Shown one piece after another: positions 31,763 to 41,221 of a stretch of 64,000 bases of DNA; positions within the stretch are counted from its first letter, which is position 1; each line of letters starts with the position of its first letter. A program made the translations under genes and the position numbers. The stretch spans positions 2,531,293 to 2,595,292 of the forward strand of contig NZ_CP147020.1 in NCBI RefSeq assembly GCF_037126435.1, written 5' to 3'. The DNA is from Bernardetia sp. ABR2-2B (lineage in GTDB: Bacteria > Bacteroidota > Bacteroidia > Cytophagales > Bernardetiaceae). The notes under the pieces are model-generated. The model did not search any database and was not told where the DNA came from. It was given only the letters and a program-made list of their open reading frames with translations.

Positions 31763-32947
31763 TTATTTTTTATCACGAAAGACTCTGTCAAATTCATTTT
31801 TGACTAACCATTCGTCAATTACTTTAGCATACACACTCTCTGTATATCTTACTGTTTTGTGTCCTAAAACACGACTTACTGTTTTTACTGTTATACCACT
31901 ATTAAGCAAAAGTGCGCCTAATGTATTTCTTGATATATGAGAGGTCAGGTATTTATTGATTCTTGCCATTTTTACACAAATACGCAAGTTTTTATTGTAA
32001 ACGTGTCCAGTTACAGGAGTGGTATCAAAGTTTACTTTTTTCAAAAACTTCATTCCATTTGGTAATAGTGGAATCTGCTGATAAATATCTGTTTTACCAC
32101 GTTTTTTAATGAGCCAGTTCCAATCAGTTTCATTTTCTGCTATTCTGAAGTGTTCTGATTTACTAAAAGCTGCTAAATCTCCGTACGCAAGACCAGTATA
32201 ACATTGAATGACAAATAAATCTCTGACACGTTCTAACTTGTATTCTTGTGGGAGAAATGTCAAATTTTCTAGTGTCTCTAATTCTTCTGGTGTCAGATAA
32301 ATGTACTCCTTTTCTTTCTTTGGCAGATACACATCATATTTTGCAACAGCATCTTTAGATAACTTTCCAGTTGAATAGCCAAGTTTGATTGCAGCCTTTA
32401 TTCTACCAATGGTTTTAGCTACATAATCTACACTTTCTATATCTCCACTTGCTAACATTTTTTCTGCAAGAGCCTCTAAATCGGCATGATTTAATTTTTC
32501 AGCTTCTAAATGTTCATTTTGTCTATTATCTCTCAAATAAGGAATTAACCAAATTCTTAATGTTGTATCATAGGTGTTTAAAGTTACTTGTTTTCGTTTT
32601 TCAATATTTTTCTTTCTCTCAATCAGTTGTTCAAATAGTTCCACTACTGTAACTTTAGGCTTTAGCTTATTTTCATAAATATCCGAAATCTCTTGAATGT
32701 GTGATATAGTATCTTTATTGTGAAAATAAATTCTTGTTAAGTCTGCTTTTATATCATCAAGCACAATATTGTAAGCATCTGCATTCCTTCCTATAACTTG
32801 AGTTCCATTCCAATATTTTGGATAAATTCTCACTTTAGTAGAAAGTGGTACAGAGCGTTGTCCGTCATAAGAAACATAGTATTGAACTGTTCCTAATTTA
32901 TTTTCTGGTTCTTTTTTGTTTTTCCTAAGTGAGAAAACAACATTCAT
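31763..32947 (-). CDS. int: Tyrosine recombinase (integrase)
   Basis: 394 residues, of the Bacteroidetes phage/conjugative-element integrase type: N-terminal arm-binding domain (YYVSYDGQRSVPLSTKVRIY), SAM-like core-binding domain (about 100-200), catalytic domain from about 215. Catalytic residues: first Arg in ERVRDLFVIQCYTGLAYGDL, HISRN (H-x-x-R), GHKTV (second His) and the nucleophile Tyr in RYTESVYAK. The gene starts about 210 bp from the 3' end of tRNA-Cys and reads away from it. It is predicted to insert the element at the tRNA and to excise it. Confidence 0.9.
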   Translation of the reverse strand: MNVVFSLRKNKKEPENKLGTVQYYVSYDGQRSVPLSTKVRIYPKYWNGTQVIGRNADAYNIVLDDIKADLTRIYFHNKDTISHIQEISDIYENKLKPKVTVVELFEQLIERKKNIEKRKQVTLNTYDTTLRIWLIPYLRDNRQNEHLEAEKLNHADLEALAEKMLASGDIESVDYVAKTIGRIKAAIKLGYSTGKLSKDAVAKYDVYLPKKEKEYIYLTPEELETLENLTFLPQEYKLERVRDLFVIQCYTGLAYGDLAAFSKSEHFRIAENETDWNWLIKKRGKTDIYQQIPLLPNGMKFLKKVNFDTTPVTGHVYNKNLRICVKMARINKYLTSHISRNTLGALLLNSGITVKTVSRVLGHKTVRYTESVYAKVIDEWLVKNEFDRVFRDKK

Positions 32948-33090
32948 AAATCTTTTTTTTGAATTGCATAAGTTCTGGTTTTGGTAAAAAAAAAAGACAA
33001 AGTTATGTTTCCTACACTTTAGTTGTGTTTCCCAGAACGTATATAATGCACAGATGTAAGTATAAGCATATTTTTAATTCAGAGCATAAA
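32948..33090. other. Integrase upstream region, attachment-site candidate
   Basis: No gene is seen. TGTTTCC occurs twice (in GTTATGTTTCCTACAC and GTTGTGTTTCCCAGAA) within 30 bp, which might be arm-type integrase sites. Right-hand attachment site should lie between here and the tRNA 3' end at 33157, but the core sequence cannot be fixed without the other junction. Confidence 0.35.
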
Positions 33091-33123
33091 AAAAGGCTTG
33101 TAGAACCATTCTACAAGCCTTTT
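33091..33123. terminator. Strong bidirectional terminator
   Basis: Perfect 13-bp stem AAAAGGCTTGTAG / CTACAAGCCTTTT with loop AACCATT. It lies downstream of tRNA-Cys on the minus strand and upstream of the integrase. Confidence 0.9.
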
Positions 33124-33156
33124 ATAAAGGTGTAATTTGCCACTTTAAGTGAATTG

Positions 33157-33227
33157 AGGTTGCGAGCGGATTCGAACCGCTGTACACGCTTTTGCAGAGC
33201 GTTGCCTAGCCGCTCGGCCACGCAACC
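33157..33227 (-). tRNA. tRNA-Cys (GCA)
   Basis: Minus-strand cloverleaf: acceptor GGTTGCG pairs with CGCAACC, anticodon stem-loop has CTCTGCAAAAG with anticodon GCA, T-arm has GGTTCGAATCC. Discriminator U as in bacterial tRNA-Cys. Likely integration target of the adjacent integrase. Confidence 0.97.
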
Positions 33228-33240
33228 TTTTTATTTTTGA

Positions 33241-33266
33241 TTCCCTAAAGTTTGTGCTTTAGGGAA
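33241..33266. repeat. 10-bp perfect hairpin upstream of tRNA-Cys
   Basis: TTCCCTAAAG and CTTTAGGGAA pair perfectly around TTTGTG. There is no T-run on the minus strand after it, so it may be an RNA-processing element or terminator for rimO (which ends at 33346). Confidence 0.6.
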
Positions 33267-33345
33267 TGCAAATCTACAAATCTTAATTGATTCTGCAAAG
33301 AAAAAGTTCATTTTTATTAAAATCTAATAAAATAATTACTTTTTG

Positions 33346-34671
33346 TTACTTAACTACGTCTCCAAACAAATCAAATTCTTCAGCTTTATTTATCTTAACA
33401 TTAGCAAAATCGCCTATTCGTAAATAAACTTTTCTTGCATCTACCAAAACTTCATTATCTACTTCTGGAGAATCATATTCTGTTCTTCCAATAAAATAAT
33501 TTCCTTCTTTTCTATCGATAAGCGTTTTATAAATCTTACCTATCTTTTCTTGATTAAGCTCTAAAGAAATTCCTTGCTGTATTTCCATTATTTCAGCCAC
33601 ACGTTCTTGCTTTTCTTCTTCTGTCAATGTATCAGGCATAGAATGCGAATGCGTATCTTCTTCGTGAGAATATGAAAATACTCCTAATCTATCAAAACGC
33701 ATCTTTTCTACAAAGTCTAGTGTTTCTTCGTGGTCTTCTTGCTCTTCGTGTGGATGTCCTGCAATAAGCGTAGTACGAATAGCAATTTCAGGTAATTTCT
33801 GACGAATAGAATCTATTAACTCTTCTGTTTTTTCTCTTTTTATTCCTCTACGCATTGCCTTCAAAACTTTATTTGAACCACTTTGTAATGGAATATCCAA
33901 ATAATTACAGATTTTATCGTGCGCCTTCATAGCATCAATTATTTCTATTGGAAAGCCTGTTGGATAGGCATAATGCAAACGAATCCATTCAATTCCTTCA
34001 ATATCAGCCAATTTTTCTAAAAGCTCTGGCAAAACTCGTTTTCTGTAAATATCAATTCCGTAATAAGTTAATTCTTGTGCAATAAGCATGATTTCTTTTG
34101 TTCCTCTTGCAGCTAAATTTTTAGCTTCTTGAACCAACTCTTCCATCGGACGAGAAACATGTTTTCCACGCATCAACGGAATAGCACAAAAAGAACATGC
34201 TCTATCACAACCTTCCGAAATTTTCAAATAAGCATAGTGTTGAGATGTTGTTGTCAGACGCTGCCCTAAAAGTTCGTGCTTATAATCAACATTGAATCTA
34301 TTCAAAATCAAAGGCATATCTAACGTGCCAAACCAATCATCTACTTCTCCAATTTCACTAGAAAGTTCGTCTTTATAACGATGCGACAAACAGCCCATTA
34401 CGTATAATTTATCTATTTCGCCTCTACTTTTGGCTGCCGAATAATCTAAAATCGTATTTATAGATTCTTCTTTTGCTTTTTCTATAAAACCACACGTATT
34501 AATTATGATAACATTTGGCTCTTCAACTTTCTTTTTGGTTTCTAACTGATGATGAGCATCAATTTCATTTGCACGAAGCTGCGTAAGTATATTTTCAGAA
34601 TCCACAAGGTTTTTAGAACAACCTAGCGTAATTATATTGACTTTATCTTTTTTTGCTGTACCCGTTTTCAT
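33346..34671 (-). CDS. rimO: Ribosomal protein S12 methylthiotransferase RimO
   Basis: 441 residues, radical SAM methylthiotransferase adding a methylthio group to the conserved Asp of ribosomal protein S12. The N-terminal UPF0004 cluster cysteines are C18 (LGCSKN), C60 (NTCGF) and C94 (MGCLS); the radical SAM cluster is C155, C159, C162 (CDRACSFC). The C-terminal TRAM domain ends at FDLFGD, a RimO hallmark versus MiaB. Single gene, start ATG 34671. Confidence 0.95.
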   Translation of the reverse strand: MKTGTAKKDKVNIITLGCSKNLVDSENILTQLRANEIDAHHQLETKKKVEEPNVIIINTCGFIEKAKEESINTILDYSAAKSRGEIDKLYVMGCLSHRYKDELSSEIGEVDDWFGTLDMPLILNRFNVDYKHELLGQRLTTTSQHYAYLKISEGCDRACSFCAIPLMRGKHVSRPMEELVQEAKNLAARGTKEIMLIAQELTYYGIDIYRKRVLPELLEKLADIEGIEWIRLHYAYPTGFPIEIIDAMKAHDKICNYLDIPLQSGSNKVLKAMRRGIKREKTEELIDSIRQKLPEIAIRTTLIAGHPHEEQEDHEETLDFVEKMRFDRLGVFSYSHEEDTHSHSMPDTLTEEEKQERVAEIMEIQQGISLELNQEKIGKIYKTLIDRKEGNYFIGRTEYDSPEVDNEVLVDARKVYLRIGDFANVKINKAEEFDLFGDVVK

Positions 34672-34902
34672 TTACTGTTCTATTTTTGAAGCTAGTTTTA
34701 GAAAATAAAAATAGCTAGTTGATTTTCTCTTTAGAAATAAGGTTGCAAAATTACATAAAAAATAATTCAAAACATAGGCTCAAAGTTTTAAAATAGAATA
34801 ATAACAACTTGATTTTCAATGAGATAAATTATTTTTTTTGTGAGAAGGTTTATTTATATTTAAGTTAATTTCAATGATAAAAAACTTTGTAAGTAAATAA
34901 TT
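34672..34902. other. Divergent intergenic region
   Basis: 231 AT-rich bases between rimO and a divergent exported-protein gene. Promoters of both must be here; I see no repeat or RNA motif. Confidence 0.5.
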
Positions 34903-35418
34903 ATGAAAAGAATAGTGATGATTTTTTGTGTTCTTTTAGTCTGTTTTGGGTTTTCTGAAAAAGAAAAGTCAAGAATTGAAGAGAATTGCTGTGATTCAGA
35001 AATAAATGTAATAAGTTGTTTGCCTGTAAAAAAAATAGCTCCTGGATATGTATTTTATAAAAAAGAGAAACAAAGAGTAGTAGAAAATAAAACTTCTCTA
35101 TTACTAAAAATGAATGTAGAAAAAGGAGTTGATTATATGTTACGCTATGAACTTCAAAATAGAAATGGTTATTTGAAGCATACAGGAGGCTTATTTTTAT
35201 TGAATCAGAAAAATGATACGTTAGTAGAGACTTTTATTAATGGAAAAAGTTACGATGGTTTTACTTATAAATCTGAAAATAATGAAACTCTGTTAGTTTA
35301 TTTCAACCCTCATGAAAATCCATTACTACTCCAAAAACACAAACGAAAAGATAAGTGTGCAAAAGTACGTTGCATAGAGTATACTATCGGAGTTAGAATG
35401 GTTGCTGCAAAAGATTAA
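34903..35418 (+). CDS. Exported hypothetical protein
   Basis: 171 residues with an N-terminal signal sequence (MKRIVMIFCVLLVCFGFS). The mature protein has Cys residues near both ends (ENCCDSE, ISCLP, KDKCAKVRC) and a beta-rich middle (YMLRYELQNRNGYLKHTGG), suggesting a periplasmic disulfide-stabilised beta domain. No family recognised. Single gene, ending in a bidirectional terminator. Confidence 0.65.
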   Translation: MKRIVMIFCVLLVCFGFSEKEKSRIEENCCDSEINVISCLPVKKIAPGYVFYKKEKQRVVENKTSLLLKMNVEKGVDYMLRYELQNRNGYLKHTGGLFLLNQKNDTLVETFINGKSYDGFTYKSENNETLLVYFNPHENPLLLQKHKRKDKCAKVRCIEYTIGVRMVAAKD

Positions 35419-35434
35419 CTCTATTTTCTTCAAC

Positions 35435-35468
35435 AAAAAAAGGCAGAACAAAACATCCTGCCTTTTTC
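35435..35468. terminator. Bidirectional terminator
   Basis: AAAAAGGCAG and CTGCCTTTTT pair around AACAAAACATC, with flanking A- and T-runs. It serves the convergent genes ending at 35418 and 35490. Confidence 0.85.
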
Positions 35469-35489
35469 TAACAATACGAATATAAAAAA

Positions 35490-36185
35490 TTATGCTACCT
35501 CAACTTCTTTGAGTTCTCTTTGAAGAGCTTTTCCAAGTGGTGTTGCAGAAGCTGGATTTTGTCCTGTAATAAGTCTTCCATCGACAACTACTTTTGCCTC
35601 TCCTTTTGCAGCTTGATGAAACTCTGCACCTCGCTGACGAATCTTAGATTCTACCAAAAACGGAACTACGTCTTCTAATCCTTGGTCTCTTTCTTCTTCA
35701 TCAGTAAATGAATTTACATCTTTTCCATCTATCAAATACGAACCATTGCTTAGTTTGAGATTTACTAAAGCTGCTGCGCCATGACAGATAGAAGAAACAA
35801 TTCCTCCACTCTCATAAATGGTTGCTGCAATATTTTGTAATTCTTTATTTTCTGGAAAATCCCAAACTGTTCCGTGTCCTCCTGCAAAAAATATTGCTTT
35901 GTATTCAGATGGTTTTATTTCAGATGGTTTTTTTGTGTTTTCTACTTTTTCTCTATAAGTATCGTTTTCCCAAAATTCTTTGTTAATATCATCACTCAAA
36001 TCAAAAGCCGTTACAGGAGCTTTTCCTCCTTTTGGACTTACAAAATCCATTTCATAACCTGCTTGATAAAGCTCTTTCCAAGGATGTGAAACCTCGCTCA
36101 AATGATAACCTGTTTCTTTGCCTGTCTCGCCTAACTCTCCATGGCTTGTTACTACGAATAAAATTTTTCCTTCTTGCTGTGTCAT
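35490..36185 (-). CDS. DJ-1/PfpI family protein (Hsp31-like)
   Basis: 231 residues. Nucleophile elbow SSICHGAAAL with C134 and H135, preceded by FFAGGHGTVWDFP, as in class I glutamine amidotransferase-like proteins of the Hsp31/YajL group. Members act as glyoxalase III, deglycase or stress chaperone; which applies here cannot be told. The length and the YxxDFVSPKGGK segment (MDFVSPKGGK) match the ThiJ/PfpI proteins of about 225-230 residues. Single minus-strand gene. Confidence 0.85.
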   Translation of the reverse strand: MTQQEGKILFVVTSHGELGETGKETGYHLSEVSHPWKELYQAGYEMDFVSPKGGKAPVTAFDLSDDINKEFWENDTYREKVENTKKPSEIKPSEYKAIFFAGGHGTVWDFPENKELQNIAATIYESGGIVSSICHGAAALVNLKLSNGSYLIDGKDVNSFTDEEERDQGLEDVVPFLVESKIRQRGAEFHQAAKGEAKVVVDGRLITGQNPASATPLGKALQRELKEVEVA

Positions 36186-36467
36186 AAATATAAAAATTGA
36201 AGTTTAAAAAATAAATGTTAAAAATAGTTTAGATAAAAATAAATCATAAACTGTAATATAAAACGTTCATTTTGCCAAATTGTTTATATAAAAAACTCTG
36301 CTTCATTTAACTTACTAGAACAGCAGGAATTATTATTCCAACTCTTGATTGATTTGGTTCTGCTTATCAAAAACATTCGTACCCAACAAAAAATTGTTTC
36401 TACTCACAAAATCTAGTATATTAGTCAAAAAATTAATTATAAAATCAAACTTAACTATAATAGAATT
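36186..36467. other. Divergent intergenic region
   Basis: 282 AT-rich bases between the divergent PfpI and SDR genes; no gene, RNA or repeat is evident. Confidence 0.5.
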
Positions 36468-37394
36468 ATGGAAGATAAAAACGTAGAAAATACGAAACCA
36501 GCCTACGCACACCCTATGATGCGTGAAGATGCCCTTAAAGGAAAAACAATCGTTATTACTGGTGGTGGAACAGGTTTAGGTCGTGCAATGGGGACTTACT
36601 TTTTACAATTAGGAGCTAATATTGTCATTACAAGTCGTAAACTAGATGTTTTGGAAAAAACAGCTAAAGAAATGGAAGCCGAAACTGGAGGAACTGTTCT
36701 TCCTTTGGCGTGTGATGTACGTGATTATGACCAAATCGAAAAGATGCTTAAAGATTCCGTAGCAAAATTTGGAACTATTGATGGTCTTTTGAATAATGCA
36801 GCAGGTAATTTTATCAGTCCGACAGAGCGTTTATCACATCGTGCCTATGATACAATTGTTGATATTGTTTTGAAAGGGACGTATTACTGTACACTTGCTT
36901 TTGGAAAACATTGGATTGAAGAAGGCAAGAAAAATGACTTTGCTTCTCCAAAAACAGTTTTGAGTATCGTAACTACTTATGCAGAAACAGGTTCTGGTTA
37001 TGTTGTTCCTTCGGCTACTTCCAAGGCTGGTGTTGTGGCTCTCACGAAATCTTTGGCTGTGGAATGGGCAAAATATGGCATTCGTTTCAATGGTATTGCA
37101 CCGGGGGCATTTCCTACAAAGGGAGCGTGGGAACGTTTGATGCCTAAAAATTTACAAGACAAATTTGATATTAAAAATCGTGTTCCTGTACAACGAGTAG
37201 GCGACCATCAAGAACTTGCTAACCTTGCAGCTTATCTAATTTCTGATTATTCTGCTTATATCAATGGTCAGATTATTACGATTGATGGTGGCGAAGTGGC
37301 TCAAGGTGGAGGTCAATTCTCTATGTTAGAACATGTTCCTCAAGATATGTGGGATATGGTAGAACAAATGACTCGTAGCGCAAAGAGTAGTTAA
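36468..37394 (+). CDS. SDR family oxidoreductase, dienoyl-CoA reductase-like
   Basis: 308 residues. Cofactor motif TGGGTGLGRAMG near residues 31-42, LLNNAAGNF near 110, and the catalytic segment GYVVPSATSKAGVVALTKSL with Lys but no preceding Tyr of the YxxxK type. This Ser-Lys arrangement is that of 2,4-dienoyl-CoA reductases (DECR), which use NADPH to reduce conjugated enoyl-CoA in beta-oxidation of unsaturated fatty acids; KYGIRFNGIAPG is also typical. Monocistronic. Confidence 0.85.
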   Translation: MEDKNVENTKPAYAHPMMREDALKGKTIVITGGGTGLGRAMGTYFLQLGANIVITSRKLDVLEKTAKEMEAETGGTVLPLACDVRDYDQIEKMLKDSVAKFGTIDGLLNNAAGNFISPTERLSHRAYDTIVDIVLKGTYYCTLAFGKHWIEEGKKNDFASPKTVLSIVTTYAETGSGYVVPSATSKAGVVALTKSLAVEWAKYGIRFNGIAPGAFPTKGAWERLMPKNLQDKFDIKNRVPVQRVGDHQELANLAAYLISDYSAYINGQIITIDGGEVAQGGGQFSMLEHVPQDMWDMVEQMTRSAKSS

Positions 37395-37596
37395 ACTCTA
37401 AATCAATTACGAAACTACTAGAACTGATTAGCAAGTGATTTGTATGATTTTTAAGATGAAATACAAGATAGTTTGAATAAAAATACTTAATGAAACTTTT
37501 ATGTATTATCCTGTAATTATCATAGTAGTCATATAAATCACTCGCCAATTCATTTGTATTTAATCTTCATTTACCAATCAGTGATAACGATAAATC

Positions 37597-38139
37597 ATGC
37601 AAATCAAAAAAGACGATAGCCTTTTACTTTTTATTGATGTACAAGAAAAATTATTCCCTCACATAAATACCCATTTTGAGTTAGAAAAAAAACTAGGTCA
37701 GCTTGTTGAAGGAATGCAGGTTTTAGATATTCCGATTATTGTTTCAGAACAATATACAAAGGGATTAGGAAAGACAATAAGCTCTGTTTCTGAAAAACTA
37801 AATGAAAATACGGCTACTTTCGAAAAGATGACTTTCAGTTGTATGCAAAATCAAGAAATTGCAGCAGCCATCGAACAAAGTGGGAAACGAACAATTATTT
37901 TAGCAGGAATAGAAGCACATATTTGTGTTCTTCAAACAGCTCTAGATTTGTGTCAAGAAGGATTTGATGTTGTTTTGGTGCTTGATGCAGTTGGTTCTAG
38001 AAGTGAAGAAAACAAAAGCATTTCAGTATTAAGATTACAAAACAAAGTAGCTTTCACAAGTGTAGAATCAGTTCTCTTTGAGCTTTGTGGTGTAGCAGGA
38101 ACAGAGCAATTTAAGGCTATTTCTACGATTATAAAGTAG
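37597..38139 (+). CDS. Isochorismatase-family hydrolase
   Basis: 180 residues. Catalytic triad of the cysteine hydrolase family: D14 (FIDVQEKL), K77 (FEKMTFSC) and C110 (AGIEAHICVLQTAL), with the cis-peptide region before the Cys. Length and motifs match the YcaC-like/nicotinamidase-related branch; substrate unknown. It stands 60 bases before the VIT protein gene and may share its transcript. Confidence 0.85.
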   Translation: MQIKKDDSLLLFIDVQEKLFPHINTHFELEKKLGQLVEGMQVLDIPIIVSEQYTKGLGKTISSVSEKLNENTATFEKMTFSCMQNQEIAAAIEQSGKRTIILAGIEAHICVLQTALDLCQEGFDVVLVLDAVGSRSEENKSISVLRLQNKVAFTSVESVLFELCGVAGTEQFKAISTIIK

Positions 38140-38199
38140 ATTAGTTAGTGATTTGAAAAGGTAAGCCAACTATGTATTTCTATATAAAAATAAAAAACT

Positions 38200-41151
38200 A
38201 TGAATCCATTCTTGCATCCTCGTTGGATATTTTTTTCTACTATCCTTCCTCAACTCACTCTTTTTATTATTTATTACAATGCTTTTCAAGTCTTCGGAAT
38301 GCAGCTTGATGAAAATACGGCAAGTAGTTGGTATATCTATGGTTTTAGTTTTTTAGGAATTATCATTGCTCAAACGGCTTATACAGCCTATTCTACCTAT
38401 CACTCAAAACCTGTAAATGGAGTTTGGTCAGTTGCTACGGTCTCCATTTATTTATTTTTGATGCTTTCGTATTATCTACAAGCAAAAGATTTAGTTCCTC
38501 GTTCTGTTCCAGATTGGATACAGGGAGTTACTGATGTGCAGAGTTTTATGGGAATGTTTATTTTTCCTTCTATGCTTCATGCTATCATTGTTGCTGTGGT
38601 TTATTTCACAGACCAAAAACGAGTAGGAGAAAAAGCTCGTTATCATTTTTGGGCAGTTTTGGCAATTCCTCTCACTATTTATCTGTCTGTTACACTTCTC
38701 GTTCCTGTTTTGAATAAGGCATTTTCATATAAATTCGTAGAATTTGCGATGACAATTTTTATGTCTCTCATCATTATTTCTGCTCTTTTTTGGCTTTTTA
38801 GAGTAGTTTATTTGGCATATCTGAATAACAAGTACCCTCATCTTCGCAGATTTTTAGAAATTCTTTTTGTAGGTGTTTTTCCATTGTTGGGACTTTATTT
38901 AAGCCTAGAGTTAGACAATCCTTTAGGCAACTTTAAAAGTCTTTGGTTCTTTGGGTTTGCTATTTTGGCTGCTATTATTTTGATTTTTCCTTCATCTAAC
39001 CTAAAATTATACAAATATCGTCGTATTCATTTTCTCCTAAAAGCCTTTGTTTTTCCTTATACCATTTATTTTATGGTCGTTTTTATGCCATTTACGCCTC
39101 TTTCTGTATTGATGGTAATTATTGGTTTTGGTATTTTGATGCTCACGCCTTTAGTTTTGTTTCTGATTCATACCCAACAGCTCTATCAAGATTATGATTA
39201 TTTGACCCAAAGATATTCTAGTTCTTCATTGCTTATTAGTTTTTTGATTGCTGTTTCTATTATTCCTTTAGCTTTTTCATTGAATACATATTACGACAAA
39301 ATTCAATTACATAAAGGCTTAGATTATTTGTATAGTAGCGATTATGATGAGAATAAAAGTATTCCAAATCCAAAGTCTATTTCAGCGACATTAACTCATA
39401 TAGAAAATTTCAAAGTACGTAGAAGCAGAAACTGGAGCATAGGAAATGATGGAATTCCACTGTTAGATTCTTTTTATAAATGGGTAGTTTTAGATAATAT
39501 GACGCTTTCAGAATCAAAAATTAATCTTTTAAATAATGTTTTTGTAGGCGAGGATATGCCAAAACCAACTGATACATGGCGTTTTTGGAATGGAAATATA
39601 AATCAAGATAGAAATTTCCAAACAGGCAAAGGAGATAATACTGTGAAAATAGATAAGACAAAAATCACTTCAGTTTTTGATGAGCAACAAAATGCTTGGA
39701 AGACACAAATAGATTTGGTTTTGCACAATGCAGAAAATGGTTTTGGACAGCGAGAATATGCTACTTTCTTTGATTTACCAGAAGGTGCATTTATAAGTAA
39801 TTATTATTTATATGTTGGAAAAGAAAAAGTAGAAGCACTTTTGGCAGAGAAAAAAACGGCTCTTTGGGTCTATCGTCAGATTGTAAATACTCGCAAAGAC
39901 CCTGGTATTTTGTATTACAATGACAAAGGCAAAATCGGTTTTCGTGTTTTTCCATTTACAAGAAATGAATATCGAAAAACAGGTTTTGAAATTCTACATG
40001 CAGAACCTTTTGAGCTTCAACTTGATGATTCTACGGCTGTTTTCTTAGGAAAAAAAGAAGATTTGACAGATAAAGTATTGATTACGGATACAAACGGAAT
40101 TGGTGTGAATGTTCAAGATTATTCAAAAAATAATACAGCAAATTTCAAGACTACTTCAAATCCAAATTATATTTCTCAAAACGAATTAGAAAAGTTAAAA
40201 GTTATTACAAGAAAACCTTATTATCATTTTATCTTAGATAATTCGAAATATGGAGGAATAGGAAAAGAAAAATATATTGAGAGAATAGAAAATTTTGTCT
40301 CAAGAAATCCATTACAAAATGGCTTAGAATCAAAATATACAAGTGTAGATTTTGAAGTAAACGAATTAGGAAATAATTGGAAAGAAGACTATTCGAATCA
40401 AAAAAATAAAGGTGGATTCTTTTTAGAAAAGGCAGTAAAAAAGATTTGGTTAGAAAACTATATTAAAAGTGTAGACAATGGAGACCTACTTATTCAAACT
40501 CAACCAATTATTGTAGTAGTAAGTGATGAGTTAGAAGATGGAGTTTGGACAGGGTCATTACACGAATGGCGCAACTATGTTCCAGAGGGTTTTGATTTTT
40601 ATGAATTAGCTTCCAATAATAGAATTATGCTTCAAAATTTTGAGCATTTTAAGATGTTGGGAGATCCTTTGGGTAAAGATGAAAGAATTTCTCTCAAAAA
40701 AGTAAAACAGATTTCTAAAAATGGAAATACTTATTTTTTACCCATTTCTACAAAAAATGGAATTACTTTACCAATTACAGAATTTGATAAAAAAGAAGAA
40801 ATTACAAGCGCAGATATAGAAGAATTTGAAAAACTATCAAAATACGACCAAGCATTATCTTTGCAAAATCTCAATGAAACGATGGCTTTATATCCTACAC
40901 AAGCCGAAAAAAGATGGTTAGAGCAAGTTCAAAAAAGTTTTACGGCTCGTATTCTTACGCCTGTTACTACATTTATGGTTTTGGAAACAGAAGCACAAAG
41001 AAATACACTTTTGAAAAAGCAAGAGGAGGTTTTGAGTGGAAAACGTCTTTTAGATTTGACAGATGCCAGACGTTCGTCAGAACCTAGCCTTTGGATTTTT
41101 GTGGTAATTTTTGTGGCTTTGTTTCTGATAAAACAGAAAATCAAGTTTTAA
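38200..41151 (+). CDS. MSEP-CTERM-like VIT domain membrane protein
   Basis: 983 residues. The N-terminal 365 residues contain about eleven hydrophobic membrane segments. A large exported part follows with a VIT-like domain (about 520-620: REYATFFDLPEGAFISNYYL, ALWVYRQIVNTRKDPG). The C-terminus is RRSSEPSLWIFVVIFVALFL then a basic end, the SEP-membrane-basic layout of the MSEP-CTERM family (M replaced by S), proteins tied to exosortase K sorting. No exosortase gene lies in this window. The processing assignment is inference. Confidence 0.7.
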   Translation: MNPFLHPRWIFFSTILPQLTLFIIYYNAFQVFGMQLDENTASSWYIYGFSFLGIIIAQTAYTAYSTYHSKPVNGVWSVATVSIYLFLMLSYYLQAKDLVPRSVPDWIQGVTDVQSFMGMFIFPSMLHAIIVAVVYFTDQKRVGEKARYHFWAVLAIPLTIYLSVTLLVPVLNKAFSYKFVEFAMTIFMSLIIISALFWLFRVVYLAYLNNKYPHLRRFLEILFVGVFPLLGLYLSLELDNPLGNFKSLWFFGFAILAAIILIFPSSNLKLYKYRRIHFLLKAFVFPYTIYFMVVFMPFTPLSVLMVIIGFGILMLTPLVLFLIHTQQLYQDYDYLTQRYSSSSLLISFLIAVSIIPLAFSLNTYYDKIQLHKGLDYLYSSDYDENKSIPNPKSISATLTHIENFKVRRSRNWSIGNDGIPLLDSFYKWVVLDNMTLSESKINLLNNVFVGEDMPKPTDTWRFWNGNINQDRNFQTGKGDNTVKIDKTKITSVFDEQQNAWKTQIDLVLHNAENGFGQREYATFFDLPEGAFISNYYLYVGKEKVEALLAEKKTALWVYRQIVNTRKDPGILYYNDKGKIGFRVFPFTRNEYRKTGFEILHAEPFELQLDDSTAVFLGKKEDLTDKVLITDTNGIGVNVQDYSKNNTANFKTTSNPNYISQNELEKLKVITRKPYYHFILDNSKYGGIGKEKYIERIENFVSRNPLQNGLESKYTSVDFEVNELGNNWKEDYSNQKNKGGFFLEKAVKKIWLENYIKSVDNGDLLIQTQPIIVVVSDELEDGVWTGSLHEWRNYVPEGFDFYELASNNRIMLQNFEHFKMLGDPLGKDERISLKKVKQISKNGNTYFLPISTKNGITLPITEFDKKEEITSADIEEFEKLSKYDQALSLQNLNETMALYPTQAEKRWLEQVQKSFTARILTPVTTFMVLETEAQRNTLLKKQEEVLSGKRLLDLTDARRSSEPSLWIFVVIFVALFLIKQKIKF

Positions 41152-41221
41152 TTAAGCAAAAATCCTTATTAAATATTAATTTAATAAGGATTTTATAAAT
41201 TCAAAATAAACCTGTTAATTA

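Larger units (their letters stand above)
1..33156. mobile_element. Integrated accessory element(s) at tRNA-Cys
   Basis: The stretch left of tRNA-Cys consists of accessory genes: an initiator-like gene, restriction-modification, a virus-like cluster and, at its right end, a tyrosine integrase pointing away from the tRNA. Housekeeping genes start only at rimO. An integrase next to the 3' end of a tRNA gene is the usual sign of tRNA-site integration. I could not find a second copy of the tRNA 3' end inside the window, so the left boundary is probably outside it, and the region may hold more than one element (a T9SS fragment at 9422-9565 may be a seam). Confidence 0.55.
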
